In this document: positions 53,681 to 63,542 of the stretch, one piece after another
Position numbering within the stretch: position 1 is the stretch's first letter
Layout of the letters: each line of letters begins with the position of its first letter
Source of the DNA: Micavibrio sp.
Lineage (GTDB): Bacteria > Pseudomonadota > Alphaproteobacteria > Micavibrionales > Micavibrionaceae
Direction: 5' to 3'
NCBI GenBank assembly: GCA_012960155.1
Contig: DUBU01000016.1
Span: forward strand, 1 to 64,000
DNA: 64,000 nucleotides
Notes under the pieces: generated by a model
Told to the model about the DNA's origin: nothing
The model's database searches: none
The model's input: the letters and a program-made list of their open reading frames with translations, nothing else
Position numbers and translations under genes: made by a program

Positions 53681-53809
53681 TACCCTTATCCCTGTTTTTT
53701 TATTATTTTTGATAACCTAACAACACTTAAAGACAAATAACGACTATGTCAATTTAACGGCCGCTTATTTTTTTGATTTTTCGCGGATAATCCTCTATAT
53801 CCTAGCCCT

Positions 53810-55672
53810 ATGTCCGATTTGATCTTAAGCGTCGAAGAAGCCGATGTCATTCTGGGGGGCAAGCCCCTTTTCGAAGACCTGACCTTCCATATTCACCGCG
53901 GTGCCAAAATTGCCCTCGTGGGGCGTAATGGCGCGGGTAAAACCACGCTTATGAACGTGATTACGGGCGATAAGGATATCGACGGCGGCGAACGCTGGGT
54001 ACTGGCAGGCACGAAAATCGGTTATATGCAGCAATACGTGACACCGAAAAAAGGTGAAACCGTGCTGGATTTTGTCTTTTCAGGTATGCCCGAAGATACC
54101 GAAGACTGGGAAAAACAATACAAAGTCGAAATGGTGATCGAGCCGCTGGGGCTTGCCGTCACCGATATGATGGAAACCTTGTCAGGCGGACAGATGCGCC
54201 GTGCCGCGCTCGCCCGTGCCTTGGTCGAAGACCCCGATATCCTGCTGCTGGATGAACCCACCAACCACCTTGATCTGGAAATCATCGAATGGCTGGAAAC
54301 CTTCTTAAAAGGCTTTCAGGGCGCAATCCTGTGCGTATCGCACGACAGAACATTCCTGTCCAATCTGACCGATCGTGTTTTCTGGCTTGATCGCGGAAAA
54401 ATGCGCGTATCCCCACAAGGCTTCAAATATTTCGAGCAATGGTCACAAGATCTGCTGGATCAGGAAGCCCGCGCGTTAAAGAACCGCGAAACCAAGGTTA
54501 ACCAAGAACTGGAATGGGCCAATCGCGGCGTCAAAGCGCGCGTGAAGCGCAATGTCCGCAGGGTAGAGCTTGCCCGCGAAGCCGCCAAGCAGCTGGAAAA
54601 AGACAAATCCGCATACCGCCGCGTTGTCTCCAAAATCGAGCTGCCGCCGCCCACCACCGAAGAATCCTCGAAGAACATCGCCGAGTTTTACAATGTCGGC
54701 AAAAGCTTCACCGATGAAAAAACAGGGCGCGAGATCAATATTCTCGACCGCTTTAATATGCGCATTCGCCGCGGTGATCGTATCGGTATCATGGGCAAGA
54801 ACGGCAGTGGTAAAACCACCTTCCTGAAACTGCTGACAGGCCAATACGAACCCGATAGAGGCCGCGTGAAGGTCAAGCAGGAGATGGAGTTTTCCTATTT
54901 CGACCAGAACCGTAGCGAGCTTGACCCCGATAAAACCCTGCAGGAAAATCTCTGCCCGCCGGGGGCGGATCATTTGAATGTGCGCGGGAAGATGCGCCAT
55001 ATTTGTGGCTACCTCAAAGATTACTTGTTCGAACCCGAAGACGCATGGCGCAAGGCCAGCACACTCTCAGGCGGGCAGCAAAACCGTTTGATGCTGGCCA
55101 AGGTGCTGGCTGACCCCAAAGGCTTTTTGATCTTGGACGAACCGACCAACGATCTGGACATGGATACGCTGGATATGCTGGAAGACGTGCTCTGCGCCTA
55201 TGAAGGCACGCTGTTCATCGTCTCGCACGACCGTGACTTTCTGGATAAGACCGTCAACAAATTGCTGGTCTTCGAAGGCAACGCCGAAGTCGAAGGCATC
55301 GTAGGCAATTACAGCGATTACCTGATCTACAAAAAGAAACGTGGTGAAGACGAACAAAAACAGGAAGAAAAGGCCGCCAAAGCCGCCCCGAAACCTGCCG
55401 AGCAGGTGCAGCAAGACGCGCCCAAAGCCGAACCTGTCAAAATGACCTATAAGCTTAAATACGAACTGGAACAGCTGCCTGAAAAACTGGCCAAGCTGGA
55501 AAAAGAGGTCACAACGTTAGAGGCCAAACTCGCCGACCCGCGTTTATATATGGAAGACCCGCAAAGCTTTGAAAAATACTCCCGCCGCTTCCCCAAAGCG
55601 CAAAGCGAACTCGAAGACCTAGAGGCCCGCTGGCTGGAACTAGAAGACATGCGCCAAGCCGCCGAAGGCTAG
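53810..55672 (+). CDS. uup: ABC-F ATPase, Uup type
   Basis: The 620-residue cytoplasmic protein has two ATPase domains and no membrane part. Walker A GRNGAGKTTL and signature LSGGQMRRAALARALVEDPD with LLLDEPTNHLD form the first. GKNGSGKTTF and LSGGQQNRLMLAKVLADPKG with LILDEPTNDLD form the second. Between them is the ABC-F linker, and at the C-terminus a coiled coil (LEQLPEKLAKLEKEVTTLEA), typical of Uup, which is linked to ribosomes and to precise excision of transposons. Confidence 0.93.
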   Translation: MSDLILSVEEADVILGGKPLFEDLTFHIHRGAKIALVGRNGAGKTTLMNVITGDKDIDGGERWVLAGTKIGYMQQYVTPKKGETVLDFVFSGMPEDTEDWEKQYKVEMVIEPLGLAVTDMMETLSGGQMRRAALARALVEDPDILLLDEPTNHLDLEIIEWLETFLKGFQGAILCVSHDRTFLSNLTDRVFWLDRGKMRVSPQGFKYFEQWSQDLLDQEARALKNRETKVNQELEWANRGVKARVKRNVRRVELAREAAKQLEKDKSAYRRVVSKIELPPPTTEESSKNIAEFYNVGKSFTDEKTGREINILDRFNMRIRRGDRIGIMGKNGSGKTTFLKLLTGQYEPDRGRVKVKQEMEFSYFDQNRSELDPDKTLQENLCPPGADHLNVRGKMRHICGYLKDYLFEPEDAWRKASTLSGGQQNRLMLAKVLADPKGFLILDEPTNDLDMDTLDMLEDVLCAYEGTLFIVSHDRDFLDKTVNKLLVFEGNAEVEGIVGNYSDYLIYKKKRGEDEQKQEEKAAKAAPKPAEQVQQDAPKAEPVKMTYKLKYELEQLPEKLAKLEKEVTTLEAKLADPRLYMEDPQSFEKYSRRFPKAQSELEDLEARWLELEDMRQAAEG

Positions 55673-55704
55673 GCGAACCTGTCACGCCGTGATAGGATTC
55701 TGTC

Positions 55705-56418
55705 ATGGACATTTCTAAAATATTACTATGTTTGGTGTTTTTATTATTATCTGGATTCGGTTTGAATGCCTTGGCTGCAAAGCCGCGCCTATACGATATG
55801 ACTTGCAATGAATATTGGGCATATCATGAGTCTGTGGACAACGGAAAGAACGAGAATAAGGGATTATCTAAAAAGTACTTTTTAGAGTTACAGGATGTTT
55901 GGAACTACAGTTTAGAAGCATTCCTAAGCAAACATCCTAACTTGGATCACCCTAGTTTAAATAGGATTGATAGCATAGATGACAATCCATATTTTATCAT
56001 GGGAGTTTATATGGCGTGTGCAAAGCGACCCGAATACAGTGATAAAATACTTGGTGAGCGTTTACAGGAAAATTTTTACAAGTTGGGTATAGACCACAGG
56101 CTAAAAACTCAAGCTATAGCAAATGGCTGTCGCGTATATAAGGGGAGTCAAGCTAAGTTATTTAATTTAAAGGCTGCGGAATTCATTAATATGTGCGGAG
56201 AGTTAAGTTCAGAAAAAGTTAGGCTAAAAGTTTTAAGAGATGAAAGTGACGAAGTATTTGGATTAGAGGTGTGTCCTGATAATCAATCTTGTATTTCCAT
56301 ACATAATCCAACAGAAGAAGATGCTTGCTTGGGTACCTTTGGTAATTGTGATCAAGACGCACAAGGAGAATGTCATTGGGTACACACGGTAGAATCAAAA
56401 CAGTGTATGAACCAATAA
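55705..56418 (+). CDS. Secreted cysteine-containing protein, unknown, AT-rich
   Basis: This 237-residue protein has a signal peptide (ILLCLVFLLLSGFGLNALA) and about nine cysteines in the mature part, several toward the C-terminus (EVCPDNQSCISI, ACLGTFGNCDQDAQGECHWV). They suggest disulfides in the periplasm or outside the cell. I recognise no family. Its base composition and codon use (many AAA, TTA, AAT, ATA) are clearly more AT-rich than the flanking genes, so it may be transferred. It sits between uup and the convergent rpmG gene. Confidence 0.75.
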   Translation: MDISKILLCLVFLLLSGFGLNALAAKPRLYDMTCNEYWAYHESVDNGKNENKGLSKKYFLELQDVWNYSLEAFLSKHPNLDHPSLNRIDSIDDNPYFIMGVYMACAKRPEYSDKILGERLQENFYKLGIDHRLKTQAIANGCRVYKGSQAKLFNLKAAEFINMCGELSSEKVRLKVLRDESDEVFGLEVCPDNQSCISIHNPTEEDACLGTFGNCDQDAQGECHWVHTVESKQCMNQ

Positions 56419-56446
56419 AAAACGCCCCCAAAGTGAGAGCGTTTTT
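56418..56446. terminator. Bidirectional terminator between the AT-rich gene and rpmG
   Basis: AAAAACGC (56418–56425) pairs with GCGTTTTT (56439–56446) around a 13-base loop. A/T runs on both sides let it work in both directions. The stem is AT-rich, so its strength is moderate. Confidence 0.65.
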
Positions 56447-56471
56447 GAATTCTGTATAGAACAGCGTCCTC

Positions 56472-56693
56472 TTATTTTTTGTGAGGAGGCAATTTCTTTT
56501 CTTCGAACCAGACGTGGCAGCCCACTTTGCCTGTTTCTTCGCTAACGGCACGTGGATCGTACTTGCGGAAACGCAGTTTCTCAGTCGCGCCTTTACCTTT
56601 TTTAACGTAGTAAGTGTAACCTGTTGCGTTACCTTTTACGTTTTTGCCTGTGCTGATCAAACGCACTTTTGTGGCGACACCTTTTTTAGCCAT
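56472..56693 (-). CDS. rpmG: 50S ribosomal protein L33, extended form
   Basis: The protein has 73 residues, against about 55 in most L33s. The core is recognisable: VRLISTGKNVKG, GYTYYVKKGKGATEKLRFRK and YDP. The extra length lies in an insertion before GYTYY and at the C-terminus (GKVGCHVWFEEKKLPPHKK). There is a single cysteine, so it is not the zinc type. rpmG next to rnr is a usual alphaproteobacterial arrangement. Confidence 0.88.
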   Translation of the reverse strand: MAKKGVATKVRLISTGKNVKGNATGYTYYVKKGKGATEKLRFRKYDPRAVSEETGKVGCHVWFEEKKLPPHKK

Positions 56694-56789
56694 TGTCTTG
56701 TTCCTAATATAAAAAAATTTGAATTAGACCGCGCAATTTAAGGATTTCTGGCTATAAGTCAAGAAAATAATAGGCAATTAATCGCACGC

Positions 56790-59105
56790 CTATTTCTTGC
56801 CCTTGCCTTTACCCTTCTTAAAGCCGCCCATTTTTCCTTTATTCCCGCGCTTATGCTTGGGTGTTGTGCCGCTTTTGCCGCGTGGTTTTCCGCCTGATTT
56901 GTTGCGGCCTCTCGGCGGCCCGCCGCGGCGTGTGGCTTCGGCTGGTTTTTGCAATTTGATGCCCGGGATATCGGCACTGTCACTATTGGTCAGTTCCAAA
57001 AGCGTGCTGCCCGTCAGGCCATCGGCCTCCACAAGGCGCACCGTAACATTTGCACCCATGCGGTACACACGGCCTGATTTACGGCCGATCAGCGCGTGCT
57101 GCACCTCGTCATGGATGTAATAATCATTTGGCAGGGTACGCATCGGGATCAAGCCATCCGCGCCTGTATCGGCAAGCTCCACAAACAGCCCGAAGCGCGA
57201 CACGCCGCTGATGCGACCTGCGAACTCCGCGCCCACCTGTTCGGATAGATAGGCCGATGTGAAACGGTCAACCGAATTACGCTCTGCCTCTGCCGACAGG
57301 CGCTCTGTCTGCGAGATATGATCGCATTTCTCTTGCAGTGTCACTTCTTCTTCCGGCGATAATTCGCCAGGGCCAAGACGATAGGCTTTGATCAAGCTGC
57401 GATGTACCAGCAAATCCGCATAGCGGCGAATAGGGGAGGTGAAATGCGCATATTTGGTCAGCGCGAGACCAAAGTGGCCTAGGTTTTCAGGGCTGTATAC
57501 GGCCTGTGACTGCGCGCGCAGCACAACCTGACTGACCAGATGGCTGTACGGCAGACCCGCCGCTTGCTCCAGCAAACGGTTAACGGTGGCGGAGCGAATG
57601 ACTTGCCCCTTGGCAAGCTCCAGACCGAAGCCCTGGATAAAGCTGCGCACGGCATCCATTTTTTCAGGCTTGGGCGTATCGTGAATACGGTACACACACG
57701 GCGCGCGTTTATCTTCCAGAGCGCTTGCCGCCGCCACGTTCGCCAAGATCATAAATTCTTCGATCAGCTTGTGGCTATCAAGGCGCATACGCTTTTTCAC
57801 GCCCTTCATATTGCCTTCGTCATCCAGAATAATCTGGCGCTCGGGCAAATCCAGATCCAGCGCGCCGCGCTTCTTACGGGCTTCGTCCAGTATCTCGTAA
57901 GCCTCATAGAGCGGCTTGATCACAGGTTCGAGCAGCGGATCAGTCAGATCATCGGGCTGGCCGTCAAAGGCGGCTTGCACTTGTTCATATGTCAGGCGTG
58001 CCGCAGACTTCATAAGGCCGCGCACGAATTTGTAACCTTCCAGCTTGCCGTCCTTGCTGACATGCAGGTGAACGGCCATACAGGCGCGGTTTTCCTTAGG
58101 GCGCAGCGAACACAAATCATTCGACAGCTTTTCAGGCAGCATCGGAATAACGCGGTCAGGGAAGTATGTGGAGTTACCGCGCGCATAGGCTTCGCGGTCA
58201 AGATGGCTGTCAGGCTTCACGTAATAGGCCACATCGGCAATCGCCACCACCAGATGGAAGCCGCCATTATCCAGCTTTTCGGCAAAGACAGCATCGTCAA
58301 AATCACGGGCATCGGCACCGTCAATCGTGACAAGCGGAATATCGCGCAGATCTTCGCGCCCGTTGGTATCAGGCACTTTCATCTTGCTGGTTTCGCCGAT
58401 CACAGCTGTTGGAAATTCTTCGCGCAGACCCATTTCATGGGCGCTGATAATGCTGATCGCGCGCGGGTCGGCTTGGTTGCCGATCACATCGACAATGCGC
58501 ACGTAACGGTTTTTCATGGTGCGGGTCGGCTGTATCTCGCCAATCGCCAGATCGCCTTCCTGCGCGTTATTCAAATCCTGCTGATGGATGTCGAAATGAT
58601 ACTTTGCCTTCTTGTCGGTCGGCATCAGCACCCAGCCCTTTTTGTGGCGGGTGACAAGCCCCATCACGCGGCCTTTAGGCGTATCCAGACGGCGGATGAT
58701 ATTGGCCTGATACAGCGTGTCATTCTGGCGTGATAAACGCGCCAATACGCGGTCACCTTTGCCGAGCGACGGGTGGCCTTTCTTATCGGGCGCGACCAGT
58801 ATCTTCGGCATATCGCCCTGAAGCTCTTCATTCCATTGCGTCGGCTTGGCCACAACCTCGCCATCGATATCGATATCAATCACTTCGATGACGCTAACGG
58901 CGGGCATGGCCTCGGGCGCGCTGTAACCGCCGCCCGGATGTTTGACCACCAAGCCTTCGGTTTCAAGGTCGCGCAGCAGTTTTTTGAACGGCACGCGGTC
59001 CGCGCCCTTTATATCAAAAGCTTTGCCCAGCTCGCGCTTGGTTAGGGGGGAATCGCTCTCGGCGATGAATTTTAGTAAGTCCTCTTGTGAGGGTACGTTC
59101 GACAT
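56790..59105 (-). CDS. rnr: Ribonuclease R
   Basis: RNase R is a 3'→5' exonuclease that degrades structured RNA. It has 771 residues. An N-terminal winged-helix part (SPLTKRELGKAFDIKGADRV) is followed by cold-shock domains, then the RNB catalytic domain with TIDGADARDFDDAVFAEKLD near residue 270, which holds the metal-binding aspartates, and DRVIPMLPEKLSNDLCSLRP. A C-terminal S1 domain (GRISGVSRFGLFVELADTGA) follows. The last about 50 residues are a Gly/Lys/Arg-rich tail (RNKSGGKPRGKSG). Its start is 1 base from the topA stop. Confidence 0.95.
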   Translation of the reverse strand: MSNVPSQEDLLKFIAESDSPLTKRELGKAFDIKGADRVPFKKLLRDLETEGLVVKHPGGGYSAPEAMPAVSVIEVIDIDIDGEVVAKPTQWNEELQGDMPKILVAPDKKGHPSLGKGDRVLARLSRQNDTLYQANIIRRLDTPKGRVMGLVTRHKKGWVLMPTDKKAKYHFDIHQQDLNNAQEGDLAIGEIQPTRTMKNRYVRIVDVIGNQADPRAISIISAHEMGLREEFPTAVIGETSKMKVPDTNGREDLRDIPLVTIDGADARDFDDAVFAEKLDNGGFHLVVAIADVAYYVKPDSHLDREAYARGNSTYFPDRVIPMLPEKLSNDLCSLRPKENRACMAVHLHVSKDGKLEGYKFVRGLMKSAARLTYEQVQAAFDGQPDDLTDPLLEPVIKPLYEAYEILDEARKKRGALDLDLPERQIILDDEGNMKGVKKRMRLDSHKLIEEFMILANVAAASALEDKRAPCVYRIHDTPKPEKMDAVRSFIQGFGLELAKGQVIRSATVNRLLEQAAGLPYSHLVSQVVLRAQSQAVYSPENLGHFGLALTKYAHFTSPIRRYADLLVHRSLIKAYRLGPGELSPEEEVTLQEKCDHISQTERLSAEAERNSVDRFTSAYLSEQVGAEFAGRISGVSRFGLFVELADTGADGLIPMRTLPNDYYIHDEVQHALIGRKSGRVYRMGANVTVRLVEADGLTGSTLLELTNSDSADIPGIKLQKPAEATRRGGPPRGRNKSGGKPRGKSGTTPKHKRGNKGKMGGFKKGKGKGKK

Positions 59106-61664
59106 TTATGCCTTTTTCTTCTTTGTAGTCTTTTTCGCCGCTTTCTTCTTCGGCTTGGCTTTGGCCTTTTCTGCCTCTTTTTCGGCTTTGGCGGCTTCTT
59201 TTGCGGCCTTCTTCTCGGCAGCTTCGGCGATCACCACAACCGCACGGTTCAATCCTACATGTAGTACTTCATCACCTTTTGGCAAGGATGTGAATTTGTT
59301 GTCATGCATCAGGAACGGCCCGAAACGTCCGATACCCGCGCGGATCATCTTGCCCGTTTCAGGGTGTGGTCCGACATCACGTGGCAGCGCCAGCAGATCA
59401 AGTGCCATCTCCAGCGTTACGTCCGCAGGTGCAGTGCCTTTCGGCAGACCTTGGCGTTTTGGCTTTGGTGCCGCAGGCTTTTTCGGCTTCGGCGGGTTTT
59501 TCTCGCCGTTTTTCTTGGCTTCTTTCTTGGCCTCTTTCCATTCTTCGATCTGCTGATCGTATTCTTTCATACGCGCGGCTTCTTCTTCGGCCGTTTCCTC
59601 AGGCGCATCAATCTGCACGTAAGGGCCGTAGGGGCCTCGGCGTAATGTCACAGTGCGGCCGTTATCAGGATGCTTGCCCAGCTCTTTCGGCTCGTTGGCC
59701 AGCTCCGCCCCTTCATTGCCGCCATCTTCGTCTTTTACGATCAGCGGGCGCGTAAACTTACACTCAGGATAGTTAGAACAGCCGATAAACGCGCCGAACT
59801 TACCAAGCTTCAAGGACAGCTGACCGCTATCACAGGCAGGGCAGGAGCGCGCAGGCTTGCCGTCTTCGCGTTCAGGGAAGAAGTGGTGACCCAGCTCTTC
59901 GTTCAAATGATCAATCACCTCGGTGATTGTCAGGCCTTTGGTTTCTTCCACGGCTTTGCTGAAATCTTCCCAGAACTGCTTCAGGGATTCTTTCCAGTAC
60001 AAATGACCCGCGGCAATCACATCCAGCTCTTCTTCAAGATTGGCTGTGAAGTCGTAATCGACATATTTATTAAAGAACTTGATCAGGAACGCCGTCACAA
60101 TGCGGCCGCGATCTTCTGGAATGAAGCGGCGCTTATCCATGATCACGTAATTACGGTCGCGCAGTACCTGCAGTATAGACGCATAAGTTGACGGACGGCC
60201 AATGCCCAGCTCTTCCATCTTCTTCACAAGCGACGCTTCGGAATAACGCGGCGGCGGCTGAGTGAAGTGCTGGTTCGGATCAACATCGACAAGACGTGTC
60301 GCATCGCCTTGGGTTAGCGGCGGCAGAATTCTGTCGTTATCTTTTTCATTGGCATCATCGTCATCGGTATCTTCGACATAAAGTGTCAGGAAACCGTCAA
60401 ACGCAATGATAGAGCCGTTAGCACGTAAGACAACATCGTCTGTGCCGTCTGAAATATCAACGCGCACCTGATCCAGAATGGCGTTTTCCATCTGGCTTGC
60501 CATCGTGCGTTTCCAGATCAGCTCATACAGCTTCAATTGCTGGTCATCCAGCACTTTGGCCAATGACTGTGGTGTGCGGGACAGGTCAGTCGGGCGGATC
60601 GCTTCGTGCGCTTCCTGTGCGTTCTTGGCTTTCGACTTATAAAGGCGTGGCTCATCAGGCAGATATTTATCGCCGTAATTCTTTTTGATCTCGCCGCGGC
60701 ACTGGTTCACGGCATCTTGTGACAAAGTCGTGCCGTCCGTACGCATATAGGTAATCAGACCTGTGGCTTCGCCGTCAATCTCTATACCTTCATACAGGCG
60801 CTGCGCGGTGCGCATGGTTTGTGAGGCGCTAAATCCAAGCTTGCGGGATGCTTCCTGCTGCAGTGTTGATGTAATGAACGGCGGCGCAGGGCTGCGGCGC
60901 ATCTGTTTCTTTTCAACGCTCTGGACTTTCAGAGCCTTGTTTCTAATGCGGTCAACCGCATGCATCGCATCGGCTTCGTTATTGATATCCAGCTTATCAA
61001 GCTTATTACCTGCCAGATGCGTCAGCTTGGCTGTAAACGGCACGCCGTCAGGATTTTTCAGGCGGGCTTCGATGCTCCAATATTCTTGCGCATTAAACGC
61101 TTCGATCTCGGATTCGCGCTCACATATAAGACGCAGTGCCACAGATTGCACGCGCCCCGCCGAGCGGGAGCCTGGCAATTTGCGCCACAGAACAGGCGAC
61201 AGGTTAAAGCCCACCAGATAATCCAGCGCACGGCGCGCAAGATAAGCTTCGATCAGCGGCGTATCCAGATCACGCGCATTGGCGAACGCTTCTTTAACGG
61301 CATTCTTGGTAATCTCGTTGAATGTAACGCGGTGTAATTCGCGCCCGGACAAGATGCCGTCATCTTCCAGAATTTCTTTGATATGCCATGAAATCGCTTC
61401 TCCCTCTCTATCCGGGTCGGTTGCGAGATATATGGCTTTGGACTTCTTGGCCAGCTTTTTGATATCGCTGATCGCTTTATCGGAACGATCACCCGCTTGC
61501 CACTTCATGGCAAATCCATCGTCAGGCTGCACGGAACCGTCCTTGGGCGGCAGGTCACGAACATGGCCGTAAGAGGCGATGACCTCGTAATCACTGCCTA
61601 GATATTTATTGATCGTCTTGGCCTTGGCGGGCGACTCAACGATAACAAGATTGGATGCACTCAC
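59106..61664 (-). CDS. topA: DNA topoisomerase I
   Basis: TopA relaxes negative supercoils by passing one strand. It has 852 residues. The TOPRIM domain has VESPAKAKTINKYLGSDYEV and ATDPDREGEAISWHIKEIL, and the catalytic tyrosine is in GLITYMRTDGTTLS near residue 307. One C-terminal zinc ribbon is intact (CPACDSGQ…GCSNYPECKF), followed by two degenerate zinc-less repeats (for example RRGPYGPYVQ and RFGPFLMHDNKFTSL). The tail is Lys/Ala-rich and basic. It is co-oriented with rnr and dprA. Confidence 0.96.
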   Translation of the reverse strand: MSASNLVIVESPAKAKTINKYLGSDYEVIASYGHVRDLPPKDGSVQPDDGFAMKWQAGDRSDKAISDIKKLAKKSKAIYLATDPDREGEAISWHIKEILEDDGILSGRELHRVTFNEITKNAVKEAFANARDLDTPLIEAYLARRALDYLVGFNLSPVLWRKLPGSRSAGRVQSVALRLICERESEIEAFNAQEYWSIEARLKNPDGVPFTAKLTHLAGNKLDKLDINNEADAMHAVDRIRNKALKVQSVEKKQMRRSPAPPFITSTLQQEASRKLGFSASQTMRTAQRLYEGIEIDGEATGLITYMRTDGTTLSQDAVNQCRGEIKKNYGDKYLPDEPRLYKSKAKNAQEAHEAIRPTDLSRTPQSLAKVLDDQQLKLYELIWKRTMASQMENAILDQVRVDISDGTDDVVLRANGSIIAFDGFLTLYVEDTDDDDANEKDNDRILPPLTQGDATRLVDVDPNQHFTQPPPRYSEASLVKKMEELGIGRPSTYASILQVLRDRNYVIMDKRRFIPEDRGRIVTAFLIKFFNKYVDYDFTANLEEELDVIAAGHLYWKESLKQFWEDFSKAVEETKGLTITEVIDHLNEELGHHFFPEREDGKPARSCPACDSGQLSLKLGKFGAFIGCSNYPECKFTRPLIVKDEDGGNEGAELANEPKELGKHPDNGRTVTLRRGPYGPYVQIDAPEETAEEEAARMKEYDQQIEEWKEAKKEAKKNGEKNPPKPKKPAAPKPKRQGLPKGTAPADVTLEMALDLLALPRDVGPHPETGKMIRAGIGRFGPFLMHDNKFTSLPKGDEVLHVGLNRAVVVIAEAAEKKAAKEAAKAEKEAEKAKAKPKKKAAKKTTKKKKA

Positions 61665-61746
61665 GGACTAAAATCTTCCCGAATCAATTACTCTTCTTTT
61701 TAGGAAGTGACATGTAATTGTGATTTCGTCAACCCTGTTGCGTGTA

Positions 61747-62901
61747 TTACGCATGAACCAGCATTACGCGATTGCCAGGCAAACGCTGGATTTCTCCGCA
61801 TAATTCCAGTTCTAATAATATTGTCTGGGCAAGTGATGCTGGTATGTCGGCGCTACGGATCAGCTCGTTAATCTCGCACGGCGTAAATGACATCGCGTTT
61901 ATTAATAATGTCTTGGATTCGGCAGCATCGGGTCTGTGTACGGCTTCGATAATTTCATCATTGGCCGCCAGCGGCACAGAATAGGTCGGGCGCGCCACAT
62001 CCGACAGCTGATTGCCGCTAAAGCTATTGATACTCTCTAATATGTCCGCCGCATCACGCACCAAGCTCGCACCGTCACGGATTAGCGCATTAGGCCCGCT
62101 AGCGCGCGGATCAAGCGGATGACCCGGAACGGCGTAAACATCACGGCCCTGTTCCCCTGCAAGACGCGCGGTTATCAGTGATCCTGAGCGCACAGTGGCC
62201 TCAACGACAACAATGCCTTGAGAAATGCCTGACACAATACGGTTACGGCGCGGAAAGTCGCGGCTGCGCGGGGATACGCCTAGCGGGTTTTCAGCCAGTA
62301 TCGCACCTTTTTCACGGATTTCGGCATATAACTTCTCGTTCTCGCGCGGATATATAATGTCGATGCCACCCGCCACAACGGCGATTGTTCCTGTCTCGAT
62401 CGAACCGTTATGCGCCGCCGTATCAATACCGCGCGCAAGGCCTGATGCGATCACTTGCCCCGCTTCGCCCAGCTCTTTGGCGAGCTTCTCGGCAAACTTC
62501 AAACCATTGATCGATGAATTACGCGCGCCGACAATACCGATTGTGGCTTTGTTCAAAAGATCGACATTGCCCAGCACAGATAGCACAGGCGGCGCATCCT
62601 CTGTCGCGGCCAGCGCCAGCGGGTAAACATCATCGGCAGCCGTAATCATATCGCCGCCGTTCTTACGCACGCGCTCATATTCTTTTTCAATCGCGGCGAG
62701 CGGGGGGATGACTAGCTGTTTTTTGGATTTCGCTGTTAGGGTCGGAATGGCTTCCAGTGCTTTGGATGCGCTGCCGAACTGTTCGATGAAACGGTAAAAT
62801 GTAATCGGCCCGACATTTTCTGTGCGCGAAAGCCTGATCCAAGCCAGCTTCTCCGCATCTGTCAGCGGGGCGGCGCTCTGTCTTGCCGATTTAAAAAGCA
62901 T
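61747..62901 (-). CDS. dprA: DNA processing protein DprA/Smf
   Basis: DprA loads RecA on incoming single-stranded DNA during natural transformation. It has 384 residues: an N-terminal helical SAM-like part (LSRTENVGPITFYRFIEQFG), the Rossmann core IGIVGARNSSINGLKFAEKL and VIASGLARGIDTAAHNGSIE, the AENPLGVSPRSRDFPRRNRI loop, and a C-terminal winged helix. It lies 82 bases from topA. Confidence 0.95.
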   Translation of the reverse strand: MLFKSARQSAAPLTDAEKLAWIRLSRTENVGPITFYRFIEQFGSASKALEAIPTLTAKSKKQLVIPPLAAIEKEYERVRKNGGDMITAADDVYPLALAATEDAPPVLSVLGNVDLLNKATIGIVGARNSSINGLKFAEKLAKELGEAGQVIASGLARGIDTAAHNGSIETGTIAVVAGGIDIIYPRENEKLYAEIREKGAILAENPLGVSPRSRDFPRRNRIVSGISQGIVVVEATVRSGSLITARLAGEQGRDVYAVPGHPLDPRASGPNALIRDGASLVRDAADILESINSFSGNQLSDVARPTYSVPLAANDEIIEAVHRPDAAESKTLLINAMSFTPCEINELIRSADIPASLAQTILLELELCGEIQRLPGNRVMLVHA

Positions 62902-62948
62902 ATGCCTTTATAAACACAGAAGAACTACTTTGGGTAGGGGTATTGTGA

Positions 62949-63542
62949 CTACTTGTCTTTCTTTTTGCCGATTTTCGGCTCTTCGCCTTTAATCAGGCGC
63001 TGGATATTCGCGCGGTGCTTTACCCAGACAAGCAGGGCGATAATGCCGCATACGCCTGAAACCTGCGCATCGCCATATATAAAGTGGGCGGCAATCGGGG
63101 ATAGCGCGACAGCGACGAGCGCAGATAGCGAAGAAATGCGGAAGATCAGCGCCATCACCAGCCATGTCAAACAGGCAAAAACGCCCACGGTCGGCACAGC
63201 GGCCAGCAAAGTTCCGAGTGTTGTGGCAACGCCTTTGCCGCCTTTGAATTTAAGCCAGACAGGGAACATATGGCCGATAATCGCGGCAAGACCCGCAAAG
63301 ATCGCCGCTTGGTCGTTAATCAGATACATGGCTGTGAGTGCTGCAATCGCGCCTTTTCCGCTATCTAGCATCAGTGTCACAAAGGCCAGCGGCTTGTTAC
63401 CCGTGCGCAGAACGTTGGTCGCGCCGATATTGCCTGACCCGATCTTGCGGATATCGCCATAGCCCGCCATATAGGACAGCACCAGACCAAACGGGATAGA
63501 GCCGAATAAATAACCAAGAAGTATTGCGAGTAAGAACATCAT
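62949..63542 (-). CDS. plsY: Acyl-phosphate:glycerol-3-phosphate acyltransferase
   Basis: PlsY makes lysophosphatidate in the inner membrane from acyl-phosphate. It has 197 residues and about five to seven helices. Family motifs: [13 protein letters not shown] near residue 10, [18 protein letters not shown] (the SGNxGxTN motif), and [20 protein letters not shown]. It overlaps pyrB by 4 bases. The pyrC gene that often stands between pyrB and plsY in Alphaproteobacteria is missing here. Confidence 0.95.
   Translation of the reverse strand: MMFLLAILLGYLFGSIPFGLVLSYMAGYGDIRKIGSGNIGATNVLRTGNKPLAFVTLMLDSGKGAIAALTAMYLINDQAAIFAGLAAIIGHMFPVWLKFKGGKGVATTLGTLLAAVPTVGVFACLTWLVMALIFRISSLSALVAVALSPIAAHFIYGDAQVSGVCGIIALLVWVKHRANIQRLIKGEEPKIGKKKDK

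Noticed and set aside
57540-58733. A 397-codon open frame antisense to rnr
   Set aside because: It lies wholly inside the RNase R gene, whose catalytic motifs are intact. The antisense product has no recognisable domain, and its composition is that expected of a shadow frame.
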